From Streptomyces capillispiralis (GTDB lineage: Bacteria; Actinomycetota; Actinomycetes; Streptomycetales; Streptomycetaceae), in NCBI RefSeq assembly GCF_007829875.1, contig NZ_VIWV01000001.1, positions 558,001 through 622,000 on the forward strand: 64,000 bases of DNA, given 5' to 3'. Numbering within the stretch: the first letter of the stretch is position 1; every line of letters begins with the position of its first letter. This document shows, one piece after another, positions 8,540-16,528 of this stretch. The notes beneath the pieces are model-generated. The model did no database searches and had not been told where the DNA came from. It was given only the letters and a program-made list of their open reading frames with translations. Position numbers and translations under genes: made by a program.

Positions 8540-9754
8540 ATGACACGTGCGAGGGAAGAACTGGGGCAGCGGGGCACCGTCGGGCGAGTGGCCTCGCCCG
8601 CGCGGCTGGCGGACGCCGTGCGACGGGACGCGCGGTCCTGCGGCCGGGCGGCACGGGCCGCGTGGCGCGGGCCGGGACGGGAACGGGATCTGCTGGTCCA
8701 GTCGCTGAAGGCGGCCGCGGCGGCACTGCTGGCCTGGCTGGTGGCGCGGGTCTGGCTCGACGACCCGATGGCCCTGATGGCGCCCTGGGTGGCGCTGGTC
8801 CTGGTACAGGCCACCGTCTACAGCTCGCTGCTCCAGGCGGCACGGCAGTTCACCGCCATCTGCGTCGGGGCCCTGGTGGCGTCGGGGGCGCAGGCGGTCA
8901 CCGGCGACACGACGGGCGCCCTCGCGCTGTCCGTACCGGTGCTGGTCCTGCTGTCGAACTGGCCCCGCTTCGGTGACCAGGGCATCTTCGCCGCCACCAC
9001 GGCGGTGTTCACCATCGCCTCGGGAACGGTGAGCGCGGTCGCCGTCGGACACCGGCTGGGGCAGGCGGCGCTCGGCGCGGTCATCGGCGTCGCCGTGAAC
9101 GCGCTCGTGCTGCCCCCCATCCACCTGCGGGACGTACGGGAGAACCTGGCGGCGCTCGCCCGGGAGGCGGGCGACGTGCTGCACGCCGTCGCCGGGGACC
9201 TGCGCGAGGGCGAGTGGGACGCGCAGACCGCCGCCCGCTGGCTCGACGCGTCGGCCCGGCTGCGCAACCGCGTGGACGCCCTGCGCTCGGCCCGGGGCTG
9301 GAGCAGGGAGAGCCTGCGGCTGACCTCGGGCGCCCTGCGCGCCCTGCACCGGCTCCCGACGAAGGCCGTACCACCGGAGGAGGAGGACGACCGCTTCGGC
9401 CGCGTCACCGGACACGTCACGGCGCTGACCCGCACGCTGGCGGTGGCCGCCGACGAGGACCGCACGCCCGCCGCACCGGACGCCGAGGTCCTGCGCTGCT
9501 ACGCGGAACTGCTGGAGCTGATCGGTGACAGTTGCCGTGCGGAGGCCGACCGGCTGCTGGACGCCGGTGCGCGGACGGATCCCCTCCTGGACGAGCGGAC
9601 CGACGCGGTGATGCGTGACCTGCACGCGAGGCTCCAGGAGGGCTTGCGGGAGCACGCCGGGCAGGGTGCCGCGCGGACGGCGGTCCTGGGCACCCTGCTG
9701 CTCCAGGCCGAGAACCTCTGGGCCGACCTCGACCCCGGCGCGCAAGGGCGGTGA
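8540..9754 (+). CDS. FUSC-family (aromatic acid exporter-like) membrane protein
   Basis: 404 residues. About six hydrophobic segments occupy residues 50-195 (for example LKAAAAALLAWLVARVWL, MALMAPWVALVLVQATVY, ALALSVPVLVLLSNW, ALGAVIGVAVNALVLPP). A mostly helical cytoplasmic domain rich in Arg and Glu makes up the C-terminal half. This is the layout of half-size FUSC/ArAE proteins, related to fusaric acid and p-hydroxybenzoic acid efflux. No clear Shine-Dalgarno precedes the ATG, so the true start may differ slightly. A second protein of the same type is encoded at 14773-16008. The transported compound is unknown. Confidence 0.75.
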   Translation: MTRAREELGQRGTVGRVASPARLADAVRRDARSCGRAARAAWRGPGRERDLLVQSLKAAAAALLAWLVARVWLDDPMALMAPWVALVLVQATVYSSLLQAARQFTAICVGALVASGAQAVTGDTTGALALSVPVLVLLSNWPRFGDQGIFAATTAVFTIASGTVSAVAVGHRLGQAALGAVIGVAVNALVLPPIHLRDVRENLAALAREAGDVLHAVAGDLREGEWDAQTAARWLDASARLRNRVDALRSARGWSRESLRLTSGALRALHRLPTKAVPPEEEDDRFGRVTGHVTALTRTLAVAADEDRTPAAPDAEVLRCYAELLELIGDSCRAEADRLLDAGARTDPLLDERTDAVMRDLHARLQEGLREHAGQGAARTAVLGTLLLQAENLWADLDPGAQGR

Positions 9755-9854
9755 CGGCCACCGGGACAGCGGCGGGCAGGTGCCGGTGACACACATCACC
9801 TCCACGCCACGGCCGGCGCGGAACAGGAGGAGCCGGTCGCCCGTTGAACAGACC

Positions 9855-9967
9855 GTGGGTGCGGATGGGACAGTGTCCCCGGGCCTCACCATTCGCCCAC
9901 AGGGACGATCGTTCGGCTGAAGCCCTGTGGAGCCTTTCGCCGAGAGGCGACCGCCATCCGTGCCCAC
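9855..9967 (+). ncRNA. Candidate multibranched structured RNA
   Basis: The gap 9755-10148 has no credible gene. 9855-9868 can pair with 9954-9967 over 14 consecutive base pairs, two of them G-U. Inside lie GGGACAGTGTCCC (9867-9879), an 8-bp stem CCACAGGG/CCCTGTGG (9897-9904 with 9923-9930), and TCGCC-GAGA-GGCGA (9937-9950) capped by a GNRA tetraloop. Two further hairpins follow (GGCCG/CGGCC at 9973-9985, CCCCG/CGGGG at 9993-10009). It could be the 5' leader of the epimerase gene 180 nt downstream, or an independent RNA. It matches no riboswitch class I can recall. High GC makes chance stems common, hence low confidence. Confidence 0.35.
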
Positions 9968-10148
9968 CACTTGGCCGCCCCGGCCGTGATTCCCCCGTCG
10001 CGGTCGGGGCTTCCCCATGCCGCCGCACGGTGTGTCCGCACCGCCCCCGGACCGGCCCCCGCTCCCCCTCCCCTACGCACGCGGTCGGTCCGCGGATCCC
10101 GGGGTACTCGGTCGGCTCCGCGGAGCATGCGGCCGAGAGGAGCGGAAG

Positions 10149-11180
10149 GTGAACAGCGGAACGGGCATGAGGGTCGTCGTCACGGGCGCCACCGGCAATG
10201 TCGGGACCAGCGTGGTGCGGGTCCTCTCGGAGGAGACGGAGGTCGCCTCCGTACGGGGTCTGGCCCGGCGGATCCCCGAGTGGTCGCCGCCGAAGACCGA
10301 GTGGTCGGCCGTCGACCTGGCCTCGGACCGGGCCGATCTGGTCGAGGAGTTCGCCGGCGCGGACGCGGTCGTCCATCTGGCCTGGGCGTTCCAGCCGACG
10401 CACGACCCGGCGACCACCTGGCGCACCAATGTGCTCGGCAGCATGCGGGTGTTCGACGCGGTGGCCGAGGCGCGGGTGCCGGCGCTGGTGCACGCCTCGT
10501 CGGTCGGGGCGTACTCGCCGGGCCCGAAGGACCGGTCGGTGACCGAGTCGTGGCCGACGCACGGCTGGCCGGACGCCGCGTACTGCCGGGAGAAGGCCTA
10601 CCTCGAACGGGCGCTGGACACGTTCGAGCGGGACAACCCGGAGACGCGGGTGGTGCGGATGCGGCCCGCGTTCCTGTTCAAGCGGGAGTCGGCGAGCGAG
10701 CAGCGCCGCATCTTCGGCGGCCGCTTCCTGCCCGGTCCGCTGGCGCGGCCCGGCCTGCTGCCCTTCCTCCCCGACATCCCGGGGCTGCGGGCGCAGGTGC
10801 TGCACACCGACGACGCCGCCCACGCCTACCGGCTGGCCGTGCTGTCCCCCGACGCGCGCGGTGCCTTCAACCTCGCCACCGAGCCGGCCGTCGACGCGGA
10901 GCTGCTCGGCGAGATGCTCGGAACCCGCCGGGTGCGGCTGCCCCGCACCGCGGCCCGCTCGGCGGTCGCCGCCGCCTGGGGGCTGCGTCTGCTGCCCGCC
11001 TCCCCGCACCTGTTCGACGCGGTGCTGAGGCTGCCGCTGATGGACTGCACGCGTGCCCGGGTGGAGCTGGGCTGGCGGCCGGTGCGCATGGCGACTCAGG
11101 TGGTGGAGGAGTTCCTGGAGGGCATGCGGGAGGGGGCGGGGGAACGCACGGAACCGCTGCGCGGACGCAAGGTGGGCTGA
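10149..11180 (+). CDS. NAD-dependent epimerase/dehydratase family protein
   Basis: 343 residues from a GTG start chosen because AGAGGAG lies 6 nt upstream; an ATG six codons later is the alternative. The Rossmann motif GATGNVG is at about residues 13-19, the extended-SDR Tyr-Lys pair is YCREK, and a DAVVHLAW strand end is typical of sugar-nucleotide epimerases. The C-terminal part (VELGWRPVRMATQVVEEF) is the substrate lobe. It is soluble and NAD(P)-dependent; the substrate is unknown. The long untranslated region upstream contains the structured element at 9855-9967. Confidence 0.85.
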   Translation: MNSGTGMRVVVTGATGNVGTSVVRVLSEETEVASVRGLARRIPEWSPPKTEWSAVDLASDRADLVEEFAGADAVVHLAWAFQPTHDPATTWRTNVLGSMRVFDAVAEARVPALVHASSVGAYSPGPKDRSVTESWPTHGWPDAAYCREKAYLERALDTFERDNPETRVVRMRPAFLFKRESASEQRRIFGGRFLPGPLARPGLLPFLPDIPGLRAQVLHTDDAAHAYRLAVLSPDARGAFNLATEPAVDAELLGEMLGTRRVRLPRTAARSAVAAAWGLRLLPASPHLFDAVLRLPLMDCTRARVELGWRPVRMATQVVEEFLEGMREGAGERTEPLRGRKVG

Positions 11181-11248
11181 GCGGCGGGTTTCCCCGGCCC
11201 GGTGGGAGGTACCCGCGAGGGCCCAGGTACGAACGAAGGGAGAGCGCC

Positions 11249-11554
11249 GTGACCGACCACCGCCTCGAAGGACCCGGTGAGAACGGCGTCGGCGTCCCCC
11301 GCGACCTGCCCGACCAGCAGGCCGGGGCGGGCGAGGACCCCTGGGAGGTCGCGCCCGCCGCCGCGGAGCGGGAGAGCGAGTCCCGCGAGCCGGAGGAGTC
11401 GCCCGAGCAGGGCGGGGCGCGGGAGCAGCCGGAATCGGGCGGGAGCGAGCCCGACGTCCCCGACACGGACGAGGCCGGCACCGGCCGGCAGGGTGCCCCG
11501 CACTCGGCGTCCGGCAACCCCGAGCAGCCGGTGCCGGACGAATCCTCCGCGTGA
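11249..11554 (+). CDS. Small acidic, disordered protein
   Basis: 101 residues starting at GTG with GAAGGGA 7 nt upstream. Rich in Glu, Pro, Gly, Ser and Gln, with no hydrophobic core, so probably intrinsically disordered. I recognise no domain. It lies 68 nt after the epimerase gene on the same strand and may be its operon partner. Good ribosome binding site and placement support it as a gene; function unknown. Confidence 0.55.
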   Translation: MTDHRLEGPGENGVGVPRDLPDQQAGAGEDPWEVAPAAAERESESREPEESPEQGGAREQPESGGSEPDVPDTDEAGTGRQGAPHSASGNPEQPVPDESSA

Positions 11555-11591
11555 CGCGGAGGCAAGGACGGCTCGCGCGCCGGGAACGGTG

Positions 11592-12881
11592 TCAGCGCGG
11601 GGCGCGGTCCTGGAGCGCCGTGTGCCAGGCGGGCGGTGGTGCCTGCGGGTCCGGGTCGGGGCGCCGGCCGCCCCGGGAGAAGAAGTCGGCGAGCGGCAGG
11701 ATCGCGGCGCCGACGGTGACGGCGTCGGGTCCCAGGCGGCCCAGTTCGATCGTCACCTTCTCGGCCGGATGGCGCAGCGCGTACGACAGGGCGTGCTTGC
11801 GCACGGCGGGCAGGAAGCGGGAGCCGAGCTGGAGGCCCGCCCAGCCGCCCATCAGGATGCGCTCCGGCTGGAAGAGGTTGATCAGGTCGGAGAGACCGGC
11901 GCCGAGGTACTCGGCGGTCTCCTCCAGCACCGCGAGCGCGACCGGGTCGGCGGGTGTGCCGTCGGCCGGGTAGGCGGCGGCGAGCATCGTCGTCAGCGCC
12001 GTCTCCTCGTCGGTGCCCCCGGGCACCCGGCCGCCCTCCTCGCGCCACCGGGCCAGCAGTGACTCGGCGCCCGCGTAGGCCTCCAGGCAGCCGAGGGCGC
12101 CGCAGCGGCAGCGGCGTCCCCGCACCCGTACCGTCAGGTGTCCCCATTCGACCGCCCGGCCGTGTTCGGCCTCGGGCGTGACCAGGCAGGCGCCGACGCC
12201 CGAGCCGAAGAGCACCACGAGGGCGTTGCGCGCGCCGCGTCCGGCGCCGAACCACATCTCGGCCTGCCCGAGGGTCTTGGCGCCGTTGTCGATGAAGTAG
12301 GGCACCGCGTCGGGCAGGGGGGAGCCGGTGCGCAGCAGGGACTCCAGCGGGATCGCGTTCCAGCCGATGGTCTGCCCGTGCACCACCGCGCCCCGGTCGG
12401 GGGTGCGCTCGACGATGCCGGGGACGCCGATGCCGACGCCGAGGAGCCGCGCGGGGTCGAGGCCGGCGGTGGCGAGCACCTCGTCGATGCCGGAGCGGAT
12501 GTGGTCGACGATGACCTCGACCTCGTAGCGCTGCTGCTCCAGGGGCAGTTCCGCGCGGGCGAGCTCGGTGAGGGTCAGGTCGAACAGTTCGACGCGCACC
12601 CGGGTCTCGCCGACGTCGACGCCGATCATGTGGCCGCTGACCGGCGCCACCCGCAGCAGGGTGCGCGGGCGGCCGCCGTCGGAGTCGACGCTGCCGGCCT
12701 CCTCCACCAGGCCGTCGGCGACCAGGTCGGCGACGACGTTGCTCACGGAGCCCGAGCTGAGCCCGGTTGCGGGGCCGAGCTCGAAGCGGCTGAGCGGGCC
12801 GTCGAAGTACAGCCGTTGCAGCACGGCCGTGCGGTTGGCCCGCCTGAGGTCGCGTACCGTGCGCCCGTTCCGCCCCGCCAT
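11592..12881 (-). CDS. ROK-family transcriptional regulator
   Basis: 429 residues from an ATG with GGAGGG 7 nt upstream. A winged helix-turn-helix occupies residues 10-65 (NRTAVLQRLYFDGPLSRFELG, then SSGSVSNVVADLVADGLV). The ROK domain follows, with the nucleotide-binding start MIGVDVGETRVRVEL and the zinc motif CRCGALGCLEAYAG. Such proteins (XylR/NagC type) repress sugar genes and respond to sugars or sugar phosphates. Target genes are not obvious; an imperfect 21-bp palindrome just upstream (12956-12976) suggests autoregulation. It is transcribed in the same direction as, and 115 nt after, the APH-fold kinase gene. Confidence 0.9.
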   Translation of the reverse strand: MAGRNGRTVRDLRRANRTAVLQRLYFDGPLSRFELGPATGLSSGSVSNVVADLVADGLVEEAGSVDSDGGRPRTLLRVAPVSGHMIGVDVGETRVRVELFDLTLTELARAELPLEQQRYEVEVIVDHIRSGIDEVLATAGLDPARLLGVGIGVPGIVERTPDRGAVVHGQTIGWNAIPLESLLRTGSPLPDAVPYFIDNGAKTLGQAEMWFGAGRGARNALVVLFGSGVGACLVTPEAEHGRAVEWGHLTVRVRGRRCRCGALGCLEAYAGAESLLARWREEGGRVPGGTDEETALTTMLAAAYPADGTPADPVALAVLEETAEYLGAGLSDLINLFQPERILMGGWAGLQLGSRFLPAVRKHALSYALRHPAEKVTIELGRLGPDAVTVGAAILPLADFFSRGGRRPDPDPQAPPPAWHTALQDRAPR

Positions 12882-12955
12882 GTGGCTCCCTCCGCTCCCG
12901 TGCCCGACCTGCAACATACCGTCGGGGCCCGGATCGGCGCGACTTTCTCGCACCC

Positions 12956-12976
12956 TTATTTCATGTTGTGAACTAA
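12956..12976. promoter_or_regulatory. Imperfect palindrome upstream of the ROK gene
   Basis: The outer arms are TTA and TAA, the inner arms TTCA (12960-12963) and TGAA (12969-12972); 7 of 8 arm positions pair. The TTAGTT/AACTAA-like edges resemble XylR/NagC-class operators, so it may be an autoregulatory site. Confidence 0.35.
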
Positions 12977-12995
12977 CAGGGCCCGGCGAGGGTGA

Positions 12996-13976
12996 TCAGC
13001 GGAGCGCGGTGATCTCGTCCAGGGCGGCCCCCAGTTCCGGTGCGACCGCCTCCTGGAGCCAGCGGTCGTGATCGGCCCCGGACGCCCGCGGGACGGTCTC
13101 GGTGAGCATGATCAGGTAGAGGTAGGCGCGGTAGAGGGCGAGGCGGAGACGGGCCGCCCGGTCGAACACGGCGCGGCCCCCGGCCTCCTCGTATCCGGCG
13201 AGGAACGCCTCGTCCTCCCTGATGTCGCCGAGCAGGGCCAGGGAGACGAAGTCGGCGAGCGGGTCGCCCCAGAGCATGCGCTCCCCGTCGATGAGCCCGC
13301 CGATCCGGGCGGGCCCCCGCGCCGGGCGCTCCACCAGGATGTTGCCCGGCCACAGGTCGAAGTGGACCAGGGCCGGGACGGTGACCTCGTCGAGTGCCGG
13401 GGCGGCGGTGGCGAGCACGCCGGCCACCTCGTCCACGGGGCGGGGCAGCCGTGCCCCGTAGTGGCGGGCGTCGGCGAGCACGGCGTCGGTCATCGCGGTG
13501 AACGCCGTGCGCCAGTCGGGGGCGAGCGGGCCGAGGGCGCCGGACGGGTAGCCGAACCCGGGTCCGGTCACCCGGTGCAGCCGGGCCACCTGGCGGCCCA
13601 GCTCGGTCCGCAGCTCCGTCCGCTCCTCGCCGGCCGGTGCCGCCTGCGTCCAGGGCGAGCCGGGGCGGGCGGTCATCAGCAGGTACGGCAGGGCGGTGTC
13701 CCCGCCGGCCGACACGGCACGCGGCGCCGGCACCCGGGCCTCGGCGGCGCGCACGCAGAACTCGGCCTCGGCGACCAGCAGCCGGCGCTCGTGCCGCAGG
13801 CCGGGGGTGGCGGGCGCGGGCGGGATCTTGAGCACGTAGCGGTGCCCGTCGGTGAGGAGGATCTCCTCCACGGTGTTGTACGTGCCTCCGCCCAGCGGAC
13901 GCACCCGGGCCAGGGAGCCGGGCGACAGCCCCGCCCCCGCCAGCACGCGCCGGGCCCGCTCCCAGGAGTCCCCCAT
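12996..13976 (-). CDS. Aminoglycoside phosphotransferase-fold kinase (APH family)
   Basis: 326 residues. The N-lobe carries the Gly-rich loop PLGGGTYNTVEE and the ATP-binding Lys of YVLKIPP. The catalytic loop is LVHFDLWPGNIL (Brenner motif HxDxxxxN), followed by LIDGERMLWGDPLADF with the metal-binding Asp. All key APH residues are present. Family members phosphorylate aminoglycosides, homoserine, choline or other small hydroxylated molecules. Nothing nearby identifies the substrate, so calling it a resistance gene would be unwarranted. Confidence 0.85.
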   Translation of the reverse strand: MGDSWERARRVLAGAGLSPGSLARVRPLGGGTYNTVEEILLTDGHRYVLKIPPAPATPGLRHERRLLVAEAEFCVRAAEARVPAPRAVSAGGDTALPYLLMTARPGSPWTQAAPAGEERTELRTELGRQVARLHRVTGPGFGYPSGALGPLAPDWRTAFTAMTDAVLADARHYGARLPRPVDEVAGVLATAAPALDEVTVPALVHFDLWPGNILVERPARGPARIGGLIDGERMLWGDPLADFVSLALLGDIREDEAFLAGYEEAGGRAVFDRAARLRLALYRAYLYLIMLTETVPRASGADHDRWLQEAVAPELGAALDEITALR

Positions 13977-14082
13977 CGTGTCCGCCTCTCTCTCGACGAC
14001 CGCGGCCGGTACAGCCTAGGGAACGGACGGGGGCGCGGTCCCGGGAAAAACCACTGGCTCGCCCGGCCCGCGCCTCCCTACC

Positions 14083-14113
14083 CTGACCCTGAAACCTAGA
14101 CCCCCTAGGTTTC
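14083..14113 (+). promoter_or_regulatory. Promoter overlapped by a perfect inverted repeat, upstream of the FBP gene
   Basis: CTGACC (14083-14088) and TAGGTT (14106-14111) are 17 bp apart. A perfect inverted repeat, GAAACCTAG (14091-14099) and CTAGGTTTC (14105-14113), covers the spacer and the -10 box. This is the geometry of a repressor operator. The gene starts at 14139. Confidence 0.55.
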
Positions 14114-14138
14114 GACAGCACGCCCAGGAGACACCCCC

Positions 14139-14627
14139 ATGAGAGCACTCACCGAGCAGGACATCCGCACGTCGTTCATCAACTGCTCGAAGGGTGAGGC
14201 CAAGCGGCTGGCCATCCCCCGTGACCTGGGTGAACAGCCGTGGGACGACCTCGACTTCCTGGGCTGGCGCGATCCGGGGGCGCCCGACCGCAGCCATCTG
14301 GTCACCGAGCGGCAGGACCGGCTCGTCGGGGTGGCCCTGCGCTTCCAGCCGGCCCGGCGCGGGTTCCTGCACCGCAGCATGTGCTCCCTGTGCCTGACGA
14401 CCCATCCGCGTGGCGGCGTCTCGTTGATGACCGCGCGCAAGGCGGGCCCGGCCGGGCGGGAGGGCAACTCGGTGGGTGCCTACATGTGCACCGACCTGGC
14501 CTGTTCCCTGTACCTGCGCGGCATGAAGGTGCCGGAGAGCGGGGCCCGCTTCGAGGAGAGCCTCACGCTGGACGAGCAGATCGCCCGCATGCGGCGCAAC
14601 CTGTTCGCCTTCCTCGACAAGCTCTAG
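14139..14627 (+). CDS. FBP-domain (EF-G-binding, FusB-like) zinc-finger protein
   Basis: 162 residues with AGGAG 6 nt before the ATG. The C-terminal half has the treble-clef type zinc ligands CSLC (about residue 87) and CTDLAC (about residue 125), as in FBP/FusB C-terminal domains, which in staphylococci bind elongation factor G and release it from fusidic acid-stalled ribosomes. Here it is a chromosomal homologue, possibly acting on ribosome rescue or translation under stress. The promoter is covered by a strong palindrome, so expression is probably inducible. Confidence 0.75.
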   Translation: MRALTEQDIRTSFINCSKGEAKRLAIPRDLGEQPWDDLDFLGWRDPGAPDRSHLVTERQDRLVGVALRFQPARRGFLHRSMCSLCLTTHPRGGVSLMTARKAGPAGREGNSVGAYMCTDLACSLYLRGMKVPESGARFEESLTLDEQIARMRRNLFAFLDKL

Positions 14628-14772
14628 CCCCGCCCCCGGCCACACTCCGGACCGGCCCCGGACCAGCAGGACCCCGGCACCCGCGACGAGATATGCCCCC
14701 ATTTGCCCACCGGCCGACTACCGTCGCTCCGAGAAACGTTCGATGCGCCGGGGGAAGGGGAACCGTCGGAGG

Positions 14773-16008
14773 ATGCGAGTGGTACGTGAGTGGACGGCGC
14801 CGGCCCTTCAGTTCGTCAAGCGACGCCGGGACCCGGTGACGGTGCAGACCGTGCGGTCGGCGGCCGCGGCGACGGTCGCCTACGTCATCGCGTTGCGGCT
14901 CAGTCCGGAGGCCGCCCCCCTCACCGCGCCCCTGACCGCGCTGCTCGTCGTCCAGGTCACCCTGTACTCCACGCTCACCACCGGTGTGCGCCGGGTGAAC
15001 TCGGTGGTGGCCGGCGTCGTCGTCGCCATCGCCTTCAGTCTGCTGGTCGGCCTGACCTGGTGGAGCCTGGGGCTGCTGATCCTGGCGTCACTGGTGGTCG
15101 GGCATGTCGTCCGGGTGCACGAGTTCGTGCCGGAGGTGGCGATCAGCGCCATGCTGGTGCTCGGGGTGACCACCGTCGGGGACACGGCCTGGGCGCGGAT
15201 CCTGGAGACGCTGATCGGCGCGGTCGTCGGGCTCGGCTTCAACCTGCTGCTGGCACCGCCTGTGTGGGTGGAGGAGGCCGGGGAGTCGATCGAGGGAATG
15301 GCACGCCGGGTCCGGCAGTTGATGCTGCGCGTCGGTGAACAGGCCGCGGTCCGGACGCCCGTGCACCACGCGGCGGCCCGGCTGCACGAGGCCCGCCGCC
15401 TGGACCACGACATCGTCGAGGTGGACGCGGCCCTGCGGCAGGCGGAGGACAGCCTGCGGCTCAACCCGAGGGTGCGGGAGGGCCTGCTGCACCGGGTGGT
15501 GCTGCGCACGGGCCTGGACACCCTGGAGATCTGCACGGTCGTCCTGCGGGTGCTGGCGCGCACGCTGACCGACCTCGCCAAGGAGCGCAAGTCGGAGCCG
15601 CTGTTCGAGCCGGAGACGGGCGCCACGCTGGAACAGCTGCTGTCCGAGATCGCCGACGCGGTGGTGAGCTTCGCGGTACTGGTCACCACGAGTGTCAGTA
15701 CGAGCGCCGAGTCGGCGGAGGAACGTCTCTCCTCCCAGCTGCGGCAGGCCGCCACCACCCGCGACAAGCTGGCGCAGCTGCTGCTGGAGGGCGTGCAGCG
15801 GGACGCCCGCGAGTGGCAGTTGCAGGGCGCGGTGCTGACCGAGGTCAACCGCATCCTGGACGAGATGGACACCGAGCACCGCTCGCGGCGGCTGCTGGAG
15901 GAACTGGACCTGCACACCCGGGAGCAGCGCGAACGGATGCCGCGGATCGGCCGGCTGTGGGAGCGGCTGCGCCGGAAGCGTCGTGCCGCCGCCGGACGTT
16001 CCCGGTGA
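14773..16008 (+). CDS. FUSC-family (aromatic acid exporter-like) membrane protein
   Basis: About 411 residues. Hydrophobic segments fill residues 25-165 (AAAATVAYVIALRL, LLVVQVTLYSTL, VVAGVVVAIAFSLLVGL, LLILASLVVGHVV, LIGAVVGLGFNLLLAPPVW). A long helical cytoplasmic domain with heptad-like stretches follows. This is the half-size FUSC/ArAE layout, paralogous to the gene at 8540-9754. The start is uncertain: GGAGG (14768-14772) abuts the ATG at 14773 but is ideally placed, 6 nt, for the GTG at 14779. Substrate unknown. Confidence 0.75.
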   Translation: MRVVREWTAPALQFVKRRRDPVTVQTVRSAAAATVAYVIALRLSPEAAPLTAPLTALLVVQVTLYSTLTTGVRRVNSVVAGVVVAIAFSLLVGLTWWSLGLLILASLVVGHVVRVHEFVPEVAISAMLVLGVTTVGDTAWARILETLIGAVVGLGFNLLLAPPVWVEEAGESIEGMARRVRQLMLRVGEQAAVRTPVHHAAARLHEARRLDHDIVEVDAALRQAEDSLRLNPRVREGLLHRVVLRTGLDTLEICTVVLRVLARTLTDLAKERKSEPLFEPETGATLEQLLSEIADAVVSFAVLVTTSVSTSAESAEERLSSQLRQAATTRDKLAQLLLEGVQRDAREWQLQGAVLTEVNRILDEMDTEHRSRRLLEELDLHTREQRERMPRIGRLWERLRRKRRAAAGRSR

Positions 16009-16172
16009 GACGGCCCGCCGGAGGGGCGGACGAGCGGCACCGGCGTACGCGGCGCCGGGCACCCGGTGCGGCTGCCGGGCGGCGCGGCGACGCGGTACCG
16101 CTTGCACGCCGTGGGTGAGCGACGCCGAGGTGGCTGCGGCGACGGGGACGAGCGACGACCTGGGGTGCGTGG

Positions 16173-16500
16173 ATGAGCAGGGCCGACCGGAGCGGGCGCC
16201 GTTTCGTCGGGGCCGTCACGGGGCCGGCCGCCGGGGCCGCGCTCCCGGCGTGCGACGGCACTCCGTCACCGGGCGGCCCGCCGTCCCCGATGGCCGCCGG
16301 GACGAGCACGGGCCCGCACCGCGAGAGCGGCCGGGCCTCCGGTCCGCGCCCGCTCTTCCTGGAGGCGTACACCTCGGTCGACGGCGGCGGCAAGGGCATG
16401 GGACCGGCCGAGTACGACCCCGTGACGGGGCGGATCACCGGGACCGGCACGCTCACCGGCGTCGGCGATCCGTCGTATCCGGCGGTGCATCCGGAAGTGA
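16173..16500 (+). pseudogene. Truncated lactonase (7-bladed beta-propeller) lipoprotein remnant
   Basis: The frame opens with a signal-like segment (VGAVTGPAAGAALPACDG) and then LFLEAYTSVDGGGKGM, EYDPVTGRITGTGTL and PSYPAVHPE. These match the first blade of 6-phosphogluconolactonase-type (YbhE/Pgl) beta-propellers, which run to about 350-400 residues. Homology stops after about 108 residues; the frame then continues only as antisense of the DUF2470 gene ending at 16529. The gene has lost over two thirds of its length, probably by a deletion joining it to the neighbouring convergent gene. Confidence 0.6.
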
Positions 16501-16528
16501 ACTGCGGCAGGCGGGCGAGCCGTTCGCC

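Noticed and set aside
7467..8843. Pro/Arg-rich minus-strand frame across the HAD gene and repeat tract
   Set aside because: Low-complexity translation of G-rich repeats and antisense of a real gene.
12996..13976. Aminoglycoside resistance gene
   Set aside because: The fold is APH, but the family has many substrates and no resistance context is visible.
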